Positions 47,560 through 56,800 of a DNA stretch of 64,000 nt are shown here, one piece after another. The first letter of the stretch is position 1; every line of letters starts with the position of its first letter. The stretch lies in contig NC_085140.1 of assembly GCF_024139115.2 (NCBI RefSeq), forward strand, positions 161,598,452-161,662,451, written 5' to 3'. This DNA comes from Armigeres subalbatus. Its lineage: Eukaryota; Arthropoda; Insecta; Diptera; Culicidae. Under the pieces are notes generated by a model. That model did not search any database. It was given only the letters and a program-made list of their open reading frames with translations, and had not been told where the DNA came from. Made by a program: the position numbers and the translations under genes.

Positions 47560-48790
47560 TTTATTGGATACAAGAAAACTGGATTCTCGTGCGCGCATGT
47601 TTGCAGGAGCATTCCAGTTCGAGACAGCAGCACGTACGGACGTGTTTTTCGCCCGCGCATTTTTTCCAAGTATTTTTCTAGTTTTTTTTATGACGCCGCC
47701 AATCCGCTGAAAAAGAGAAAGAAGCAGCAATCGCAGCTGCCGCAGGTGCAAACTGAGCGGATGGAAAAGTGCCCGCCTGTGCTCGTTAAGGGCGATTCAC
47801 CGGATTTGCGGACGAAAATCTGTCAGATCATTGCAAAGGGACTCAAATGCACGTTCCGGCTTTGCAGTGAGGGAGTCAAGGTGATACCTGCCAACCCAGA
47901 TCACCACAAATCTATCGTGGAGTTCCTACAGGTCCACAAGTATAAGTTTTACACTCATGATCTTCCCGGCACGAAGCCGCTCAAGGAAGAGCTTATCACC
48001 GAGCTAGAAAGCAGTGAACTCAAGCCTATCACCGTGCACAAAATCGCTCGCCACAACAAGGCCAGAAAGTACCGAGACCAGCTTTACCTGGTCCATCTGG
48101 AGCATGGCTCTATCTCCTTCAAGGACCTGAAGCTGATCGGAGTAATCAACTACACCGTCGTCGGCTGGGAGCGATACCGGCCCGTGCATAGTGACGTGAT
48201 GCAGTGACGAAATGATTCAACTTCGAGCATGGCACCCGGAATTGCCACATGGCCGCGCGCTGCAACAAGTGTGGCGAACTGCACCCGACGGATGAGTGCG
48301 ATAAGATGGAGGTGGCCGATCTAAAGTGCGCCAACTGTGGCGAAAAACATCGGGCTACTACGAAGGACTGTCCCAAGCGCGCCGACTTCGTGGAGATCCG
48401 AAAAAGGGCTTCCACCAAAAATCAGCCTATGCGTCGAACAGTTCCACTCCCGGCGCTGAATGAGAGGAATTTTTCGGCCATTACGCCTCCTCCTCAACCG
48501 ATCCCAGTCCTTCCACTGCTGCAGCCACACAAACGGCTTGTTGCTGTCGCTGCATCGGTTCCATCCGCCGCACCCGATACCCAAGTACCATTGACTCCCA
48601 GCCAGTGGCCCCTGCTTCCTCCCCCTGGATTCCGTCGTCAGGACAACGAGCCCCTTCTGGCTGATAGTGACCCACCGCTCTACACATCAGAGCAGTTAGT
48701 TCCAATTTTCACTCAACTGGCAGCGCGATTACGCGGGTGCAAAACACGCTTCGACCAGATCTTCACCCTGGGCATGTTCGTCATCGAAAA
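47560..48790 (+). pseudogene. Jockey-like retrotransposon, 5' UTR and ORF1 (gag)
   Basis: The 5' region contains CATTCCAGTTCGAGACAGCA, a Jockey/I-type internal-promoter-like leader. ORF1 runs 47746-48205 (CPPVLVKGDSPDLRTKI then an RRM-like nucleic-acid-binding region), then loses frame around the first zinc knuckle. It resumes with two knuckles, CNKCGELHPTDEC and CANCGEKHRATTKDC (48249-48360), and a proline-rich C-terminus. ORF1 binds element RNA. The frameshift and early stop at 48205 inactivate it. ORF2 overlaps its end at 48790. Confidence 0.8.
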
Positions 48791-49321
48791 TGGCTGCTAG
48801 GGTGGGTCTGGTCAATTGGAACGCTTGCTCACTTAAAAGCAAAACTATTGAGCTGGTTGGTTTCCTCGACGAGAGGGAGATCGACGTGGCGTTCATCACG
48901 GAAACACACCTGAAGCCCGAGGTGAGCGTATATATTCCGGACTTCCGTGTGGTGAGACTCGATCGGCCAAACTCCAGGGGAGGAGGTGTGGCCATCGCAC
49001 TGAGAAGCAACATCAATTGTCGTCTGCTACCAAGTCTCCAGCTCAAGTTCATCGAGGCCGTTGGGGTAGAAGTTACTACTTCCGTCGACCTTATCACCCT
49101 TATCGTACCATACTGTCCAACGCAAGCCAAGGAGATCGATGGGACGTCGGCCGCCCTCCGCAGAGACATCGTCAAACTAACGCGGCGTCAAGGGCAGGCA
49201 GTACATCATCGCCGGCGATCTGAATGCAGGACATCAAGCCATCCTAAGCCGGGACTCACCCACCCGTTTGAGCAGATCCGGGGTACATTCGACGATCGAT
49301 GGTGGCCGAAATCGGCTTTTC
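48790..49321 (+). pseudogene. Jockey-like ORF2, endonuclease part
   Basis: AP-endonuclease N-terminus with VNWNACSLKSK, FITETHL and RGGGVAI motifs, then a frameshift before the AGDLNAGH motif, and VHSTIDGGRNRLFD just before the breakpoint. The C-terminal part of the endonuclease is missing. Downstream ORF2 sequence resumes at 55905, beyond the fold-back element. Confidence 0.8.
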
Positions 49322-49805
49322 GATTAACCTTAGTAAGATGTTGGGGTCAATATGACCCAAAACGAAACTTCAAAGTAGAATAACTTTTTACCTGATAATC
49401 CGATCGTTCTGAAATTTCTTGACTTTTAATATTTTGTGGAAATGAAGCATCTGACATGAAAAAAGTATTTTAAGGTGCAACAGGAACGACCCCACAAAAA
49501 AAGTTACGAATAAGATGTTGGGGTCATATTGACCCAGAAATGTAAATGCTTATAAAACAGTCAAATTATAACCGAATTGCAAAGTTTATATACCGTTCTA
49601 AAGATAAACTCATCAATTTTGTGGCTATGTGGTGATATGCTGGTTCTGGAGACAATGGCCACCGGGAAACGACTTCCACGGGGACCTTGTCGGTCATATA
49701 AGGGGAGCATAAAAATCGCTCCATATATGCCATTCGATCGCTAATTCTTCATATATTCTCTTAAAACGGTAATGTATGGTCCATGAGAGGGCTTCCGACG
49801 AAAGT

Positions 49806-51545
49806 GGCCACTCCTGGTACATGCAAGGTGCCCCCGGGGAACCCGCAGGAGGGGACATTTCCGTTTTAGCACCAAAATATGCCGTGCGGCGGCTCTTTTG
49901 TCATGATTTTCCACCAATCAGATGGTTATGCGCTTGAAATCGATAAGTGACCACATTGGCCACTCCTGGTACATGCAAGGTGCCCCCGGGAAATCCGCAG
50001 GAGGGGACATTTCCGTTGTAGCACCAAAATATACCGTGCGGCGGCTCTGTCGTCATGATTTTCCACAAAATAGATGATAATGCGCTTGAAATCGATGAAA
50101 GACCACATTGGCCACTCCTGGTACATGCAAGGTGCCCCCGGGGAACCCGCAGGAGGGGACATTTCCGTTTTAGCACCAAAATATGCCGTGCGGCGGCTCT
50201 TTTGTCATGATTCTCCACCAAATAGATGATAATGCGCTTGAAATCGATAAAAGACCACATTGGCCACTCCTGGTGCATGCAAGGCGCCCCGGGGAACCCG
50301 CAGGAGGGGATATTTCCGTTTTAGCACCAAAATATGCCGTGCGGCGGCTCTTTTGTCATGATTTTCCACCAAACAGATGGTTATGCGCTTGAAATCGATA
50401 AATGATCACATTGGCCACTCCTGGTACATGCAAGGTGCCCCGGGGAACCCGCAGGAGGGGACATTCCCGTTTTAGCACCAAAATATACCGTGCGACAGCT
50501 CTGTCGTCATGATTTTCCACAAAATAGATGATAATGCGCTTGAAATCGATGAAAGACCACATTGGCCACTCCTGGTACATGCAAGGTGCCCCCGGGGAAC
50601 CCGCAGGAGGGGACATTTCCGTTTAAGAACCAAAATATGCCGTGCGGCGGCTCTTTTGTCATGATTTTCCACCAAACAGATAGTTTGGTTATGCGCTTGA
50701 AATCGATAAATGACCACATTGGCCACTCCTGGTACATGCAAGGCGCCCCGAGGGAGTCCGCAGGAGGGGACATTTCCGTTTTAGCACCAAAATATGCCGT
50801 GCGGCGGCTCTTTTGTCATGATTTTCCACCAAACAGATGGTTATGCGCTTGAAATCGATAAATGACCACATTGGCCACTCCTGGTACAAGCAAGGTGCCC
50901 CCGGGTATTCTGTATGAGAGAACATTTCCGTTTTAGCACCAAAATATGCCGTGCGGCGTCTTTTTCGTCATGATTTTCCACAAAATAGATGATTATGTGC
51001 TTGAAATCGATAAGTGACCACATTTGCAACGCCTGAAACCTATGAGGGGGCCCCAGGGTTCCCGTAGAAGGGGACATTTCCATTTTTACACCAATATAAG
51101 CCGTACGGCGGCTCTTTTGGTGTTTTCCCATCGAACAGATGGACGTGCGCTCGAAATCGATAAGTGACCACATTGGCTACATTTGAAACCTATGAGGCTC
51201 CCTCAGAGAACACGTAGAAGATGGCATTTCCATTTTTACACCAACATATGTCATGCGGCGTCTCTTTCGTCGTGATTTTCCTCCAAATAGGTGCCCTCGA
51301 AATCGATTATTGACATATTGTCCACCCTTAGAACCTATGAGGTGCCCCCGGGAGCCCGTAGAAGAGTACATTTCCATTTTAACACCAAAATATGCCGTGC
51401 GGTGGCTCTTTCTTTGATTTTTCTACCAAACAGATGGTCATGTGCTTGGAGTTGATTAGTGATATTGTCTGCTCTTGGAACCTTTGAGATGCCCTGCGAA
51501 CCCGTAGGAGAGGACATTTTCATGGTTATATCAAATGTACTGTGC
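49806..51545 (+). repeat. ~152-bp tandem repeat, left arm
   Basis: GGCCACTCC starts at 49806, 49958, 50110, 50262, 50413, 50564, 50721 and 50873 (spacing 151-157), then three to four diverged units. Units carry CCCGGGGAACCCGCAGGAGG, GGACATTTCCGTTTTAGCAC, ATGCCGTGCGGCGGCTC and GCGCTTGAAATCGATAA. Long apparent frames through it are repeat artefacts. Confidence 0.95.
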
Positions 51546-51886
51546 CGTTGGCGCAGCTCTATCATTGTCTACCCTGGCCACAAGTCTTCAAAAAGTTGCT
51601 TATGCGCTTGAAATTTTTCTTCATTTGAAATTGAGTATACTGAGTCAAATTAAAAAATAGTTTCTGGGCTACTGTGATGATTCCTTCGAACAGCTCTCCA
51701 AGGATTGTCTATTCCGCATCTCGGTCCCTTCAATATCGACTCATAGAAGTTTGAGGTTTTCACCGATCGCCGTGGACAATGATAAGAAAACGCAACATTT
51801 TGATAAAAAAAAATCTCTCTTTCTGTGAGAATCCTGCGGGTACCTTGTAGGTTGTAGATATTAAGTTCAGAATGAATGACCTATTT
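51546..51886. other. Fold-back element interior, left
   Basis: AT-rich interior. TCTCGGTCCCTTCAATATCG (51720) resembles mariner MITE ends elsewhere in the window (12067). No gene. Confidence 0.3.
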
Positions 51887-52551
51887 CAGAGGTTCCCAAA
51901 CTGTGGGTCGCGACCCCCAGGGGGGTCGTCGGCTGTTCAGTGGTGGGTCGCGAAAGACAAATCTTAATTTATAATTTTGTTACTATTTTGTCCCACAAAT
52001 CTATTCCATATTTTGAATAAGGATCTAACTAATGATTGGATGATTAAAGAACAACAAACCTGACGAGGTCAACGGCTTTTTTTGTGTAATACGATATTTG
52101 GGCAAGTAGAATATAGTCAATATAATCCAAATGTAAGCCCCGAATGCAATAAAAACCAATCTTAACCTAATCCAATTCAAATCCGATCTAAATCAAATCC
52201 AAATATATTTAAAATCCAATCCAAATCTAATTCAAATCCAATCAAAATCCAATCCTAATCAAATCGAAATCTAATTCAATTCCAATCTGAATAAATTTCA
52301 AATTCCATCCAAATCCAATCCAAATTTAATTCAAATTCCATCCAATTCAATCCACATCCAATACAAAAAATTGACGAATTTTTGACCAATACAATGATGG
52401 GATATAAAGCAATTTATTATATTTTGTCAAATCTAATGCGAACTCATTTTTATCTAATTTCACAAAATCAATGCATTTGGTACCTGGTGGGTCGCAATCA
52501 ATATGGGATTCTGCTAGGTGGGTCGCATATCCAAAAGTTTGGGAACCTCTG
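51887..52551. mobile_element. hAT-type MITE, 665 bp
   Basis: The ends CAGAGGTTCCCAAAC and GTTTGGGAACCTCTG are perfect inverted repeats, flanked by exact 8-bp ACCTATTT (51879-51886, 52552-52559). The interior holds GTGGGTCGCGACCC and a degenerate AATCCAA minisatellite (52130-52370). Non-coding. Its right end is duplicated at 53630-53789. Confidence 0.9.
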
Positions 52552-53037
52552 ACCTATTTGATAGAAAAAAAACAAGATTAATCTGATAAGAAAATTATTT
52601 TGAGCTTTTGGAATGGAATGTTTTCACCTGTCACAAGACGAGTTTGAACAATCCCATTGAATTCCACCATTAATTGTATCCTGACAGATACGTATTTCGA
52701 CCTCAACAGTACTTGACTCGACTAAGTCGAGCCGGTACAAGACACTGAAGACGGCCTTACTGTTGAGGTCGAAATACGTATCTGTCAGGATACAATTAAG
52801 TGGAATTCAATGGGATTGTTCAAACTCGTCTTATGACAGGTGAAGATTAATCTACCTAGTGGTGATGGTGTTTATCGTTCGTTCAAAAGGGTTGAGAAAT
52901 ATATAAGAAAAGTCTAATATAACACTAATAGGTAGATAGCTCTTATTTTTCATATTTGTTTATTTGCATTCTAAAACTTTCTGCTGAACGCAACTTATTG
53001 CAAGCCAATCGGATGAGCATAAGTGCCAGAAAAGTGA
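52391..53037. repeat. Segment A, first copy of a ~650-bp duplication
   Basis: Includes the right part of the hAT MITE, its target duplication, and a decayed version of the palindrome (arms near 52637-52850 with about 20 bp deleted from the left arm). It ends GTGCCAGAAAAGTGA. The same order recurs at 53630-54313. Confidence 0.9.
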
Positions 53038-53044
53038 AATTGAA

Positions 53045-53631
53045 AAGGAACTATCATCGAGTGAACTGGCAGCGGTTCCAGCAGTGCGACGACGAGGTGC
53101 GTCCGGAGACGCCGCAAAGTATCGAACGCCAGCTGTGTGCCATCGAGGAGGCAATCTCGGTGACCAGAGAGCAGCATGTCCCGACGACTAGGCAGGTAAG
53201 CAACTCCCTAAACATCGATACACTCACCAAAGATTTGATTCGATTGCGAAATGTCACTCTGAGGCAATTTCAGCTTACTGGACTGTCTGAGCTGCACGCT
53301 GCAATCGAATCACAAAAATTATCCAGGCCAGAATGGTGGAATAAGATCCGCACTCTCCCAGATTATGCTTCTGGAAAATGACCAAAATACTAAAATCCAA
53401 GCCTCGGCCCGTTCCACCTTTGATCCCACTAGACAATAATGGCTCTAAGGATCGCTTGATAACTCCTGCAGAGAAGGTCGCTGAAATAGGTCATCATTTC
53501 GTCAGCTCACACAATCTTGGGCAGAATATTGTCAGTCCACACGAAGCAGCCGTAAACGAGCATGCTAATAACATCCATTTGATCCCCAACGACTTCTCGG
53601 AGGAGTTGGAGATCTCAGCTGGCGAATTGAC
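53045..53631 (+). pseudogene. Internal second copy of Jockey-like ORF2 segment
   Basis: Nearly identical to 55913-56529 in the flanking retroelement, from AAGGAACTATCATCGAG to GGCGAATTGAC. It encodes the endonuclease-RT linker (NWQRFQQCDDEVRPETPQS). Relative to that copy it lacks 23 bp after position ~53340 and 7 bp after ~53370; I noticed only a couple of base differences otherwise. It sits between segments A and A'. Confidence 0.9.
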
Positions 53632-54313
53632 AATGATGGGATATAAAGCAATTTATTATATTTTGTCAAATCTAATGCGAACTCATTTTTATCTAATTTC
53701 ACAAAATCAATGCATTTGGTACCTGGTGGGTCGCAATCAATATGGGATTCTGCTAGGTGGGTCGCATATCCAAAAGTTTGGGAACCTCTGACCTATTTGA
53801 TAGAAAAAAAACAAGATTAATCTGATAAGAAAATTATTTTGAGCTTTTTAGTGGAATGTTTTCACCTGTCATAAGACGAGTTTGAACAATCCCATTGAAT
53901 TCCACCACTTAATTGTATCCTGACAGATACGTATTTCGACCTCAACAGTAAGGCCGTCTTCAGTGTCTTGTACTTGACTCGACTAAGTCGACTAAGTCGA
54001 GTCAAGTACAAGACACTGAAGACGGCCTTACTGTTGAGGTCGAAATACGTATCTGTCAGGATACAATTAAGTGGTGGAATTCAATGGGATTGTTCAAACT
54101 CGTCTTATGACAGGTGAAGATTAATCTACCTAGTGGTGATGGTGCCTTTATCGTTCGTTCAAAAGGGTTGAGAAATATATAAGAAAAGTCTAATATAACA
54201 CTAATAGGTAGATAGCTCTTATTTTTCATATTTGTTTATTTGCATTCTAAAACTTTCTGCTGAACGCAACTTATTGCAAGCCAATCGGATGAGCATAAGT
54301 GCCAGAAAAGTGA
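53630..54313. repeat. Segment A', second copy, with perfect 123-bp palindrome
   Basis: Repeats segment A. Positions 53861-53983 and 53996-54118 are perfect reverse complements around the 12-bp spacer TAAGTCGACTAA. The arms contain CTGACAGATACGTATTTCG and TCTTGTACTTGACTCGAC. A perfect palindrome of this size is probably young or maintained. Confidence 0.9.
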
Positions 54314-54634
54314 TTTTCCCATGTAGCTGCTGAAATTAGTATTTTGGCCATAACTTCGGAGCCCATAGTCCGATCTGGCCAATTTTCAATAGGAAACAAT
54401 AGGGCAGGATTTTCGTCGAATGCTATTTACTGCGAGCAATTCGGTTGAGGAAAAGTTCCTCAAAAGTGAGTTAGGTTTTGTGTGCCCAGACACTGACAAT
54501 GAATTCTTCAAGGCACACCACAATTACCGAAATTGGGCCTGCGGTTCCCCCGGGTTGATATTAGAATTCAAGAGCATTACCAACTATTTGATGGAAAATT
54601 ATAGTGAAAGAGCCGCTGCACGGCATGTCTTTAA

Positions 54635-54816
54635 GGGCCGATGTCCACGTAAAGTTTTTTCACGCTGCTTGCACGCCGCGTTCACGCAAGGTACCCAGCA
54701 TCAAATGGAGTACCCAGCATCAAATAACGTGTGCACGACTACATTTGATGCCGGATACCTTGCGTGGACGCGGCGTGCACGCAGCTTGAAAAAACACGCT
54801 ACGTGAGCATCGGCCC
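54635..54816. mobile_element. PIF/Harbinger-like MITE, 182 bp
   Basis: The ends GGGCCGATGTCCACGTAAAG and CTACGTGAGCATCGGCCC are inverted repeats, flanked by TAA on both sides (54632-54634, 54817-54819). Inner arms CGCTGC-TGCACGCCGCGT pair too. It splits one 152-bp unit of the right arm between GCACGGCATGTCTT and AACGGAAATGTCC. Confidence 0.75.
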
Positions 54817-54819
54817 TAA

Positions 54820-55575
54820 GTAAGAGTAAGAACGGAAATGTCCTCTCCTATGAGCTCCACGGCGGTACTTATTAGGTTCCAAAATGGAAAATGTGGTCAC
54901 TTATTCATTTCGGTATAAAAACGGAAATGTCACCATCTACGGGTTCCCCGTGGGCATCTAATTGGTTCCAAGAGTGGCCAATGTGGTCACTTATCGATTT
55001 CAAGCGCATAATCATCTATTTTGTGGAAAATCATGACGAAAGAGCCGCCGCACGACATATTTCGGTGTTAAACGGAAATGTCATCTTTTACGTGTTCTCC
55101 GAGGGAGCCTCATAGGTTTCAAATGTAGCCAATGTGGTTCAAGAGTGGCCAATGTGATCACTTATTGATTTCGAGCGCATTATCATCTATTTTGTGGAAA
55201 ATCATGACGAATGAGCCACCGCATGGCATATTTTGGAGTTTAAACGGAAATATTCCTTTCTACGGGTTCCCCAAGGGCACCAAGGGCATAGGTTCATAGG
55301 TATTTTGTGGAAAATCATGACGAAAGAGCTATCGCACGACATATTTTGGTGTTAAAACGGAAATGTCCCCTTTTACGGGTTCCACGGGGGCACCTCATAA
55401 ATTCCAAGAGTGGCCAATGTGGTCACTTAGCGATTTCAAGCGCATTATCATATATTTTGTGGAAAATCATGACAGAGCCGCCGCACGGTATATTTTGGTG
55501 CTAAAACGGAAATGTCCCTTCCTGCGGGTTCCCCGGGGGCACCTTGCATGTACCAGGAGTGGCCACTTTCATCGG
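54820..55575 (-). repeat. ~152-bp tandem repeat, right arm (inverted)
   Basis: About five inverted, more diverged units (AACGGAAATGTCC, GAGTGGCCAATGTGGTCACTT, less one base, and TTTGTGGAAAATCATGACG recur). The unit nearest the end (55500-55570) is the closest to the left-arm consensus. Confidence 0.9.
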
Positions 55576-55904
55576 AAGCCCTCTCATGGACCATACATTA
55601 CCGTTTTAAAAGAATCTATTAAGAATTAGCGATCGAATGGCATATATGGAGCGATTTTTATGTTCCCCTTATATGACCGACAAGGTCCCCGTGGAAGTCG
55701 TTTTCCGGTGGCCATTGTCTCCAGAACCAGCATATCACCACATAGCCACAAAATTGATGAGTTTATCTTTCGAACGGTATATAAACTTTGCAATTCGGTT
55801 AAAATTTGACTGTTTTATAAGCATTTACATTTCTGGGTCAATATGACCCCAACATCTTATTCGTAAGTTTTTTCTAATATCCGAAGAAGGTTAACCGACA
55901 CCAA

Positions 55905-56800
55905 CTCACCAGAAGGAACTATCATCGAGTGAACTGGCAGCGGTTCCAGCAGTGCGACGACGAGGTGCGTCCGGAGACGCCGCAAAGTATCGAACGCCAG
56001 CTGTGTGCCATCGAGGAGGCAATCTCGGTGACCAGAGAGCAGCATGTCCCGACGACTAGGCAGGTAAGCAACTCCCTAAACATCGATACACTCACCAAAG
56101 ATTTGATTCGATTGCGAAATGTCACTCTGAGGCAATTTCAGCTTACTGGACTGTCTGAGCTGCACGCTGCAATCGAATCACAAAAATTATCCAGGCCAGA
56201 ATGGTGGACCTCAAAAATAACGATTGCTCGAATAAGATCCGCACTCTCCCAGATTATGCTAAGCCGTTCTGGAAAATGACCAAAATACTAAAATCCAAGC
56301 CTCGGCCCGTTCCACCTTTGATCCCACTAGACAATAATGGCTCTAAGGATCGCTTGATAACTCCTGCAGAGAAGGTCGCTGAAATAGGTCATCATTTCGT
56401 CAGCTCACACAATCTTGGGCAGAATATTGTCAGTCCACAAGAAGCAGCCGTCAACGAGCATGCTAATAACATCCATTTGATCCCCAACGACTTCTCGGAG
56501 GAGTTGGAGATCTCAGCTGGCGAATTGACGGCCTGTATAAAATCATCGAAGAACATGAAGGCCCCAGGCTTCAACAGCACCCTGAATTTCGAGCTCAAAC
56601 ACATGAATGCTCCGTTCTCTAAGCACCTCTCGCTGATCTTTAATTAGTGTCACCGGCTCAGCTACTTCCCATCGTCCTGGAAGTCAGCGAAAGTCATCCC
56701 CATCCGGAAGCCTGAGAAGGATCCTTCCTCCCCCAAAATTTATCGACCCATCAGCCTTCTCTCAGGGTTATCCAAGCAATTCGAAAACAGCTGATTCCTG
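55905..56800 (+). pseudogene. Jockey-like ORF2, linker and N-terminal reverse transcriptase
   Basis: Continues the retroelement split at 49321: NYHRVNWQRFQQCDDE (frame broken), DLKNNDCSNKIRTLPDYAKP, then ELTACIKSSKNMKAPGF (RT start), KVIPIRKPEKDPSSPKIYRP and ISLLSGLSKQFEN. It stops before the catalytic domain and no 3' end is visible, so the copy is 3'-truncated as well as interrupted. Confidence 0.8.

Larger units (their letters stand above)
49322..55900. mobile_element. Large fold-back element with tandem repeats in its arms
   Basis: The sequence from about 49503 to beyond 49950 is repeated in inverse order up to 55866: TTACGAATAAGATGTTGGGG with CCCCAACATCTTATTCGTAA, then GGCCATTGTCTCCAGAACCA inverted, then the 152-bp units. 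The left arm is about 2.2 kb and the right arm about 1.35 kb. The left end carries an extra terminal copy of GATGTTGGGGTCAATATGAC (49334). TTAACC flanks both ends (49324-49329; 55891-55896), a possible target duplication. No transposase ORF. The layout recalls Foldback/Galileo-type elements, but the termini do not match anything I can name. Confidence 0.75.

Noticed and set aside
47746..49383. Endogenous viral element
   Set aside because: The zinc knuckles and AP-endonuclease are those of a Jockey-like non-LTR retrotransposon; I saw no viral replicase or capsid motif anywhere in the window.
49806..51545. CRISPR-like regular repeats
   Set aside because: The units are 152 bp and contiguous with no variable spacers, in an animal genome.
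49901..51565. Several overlapping 60-125 codon frames with repeated similar peptides
   Set aside because: They are shadows of the 152-bp tandem repeats, appear in both orientations in the inverted arms, and have no start or domain of their own.
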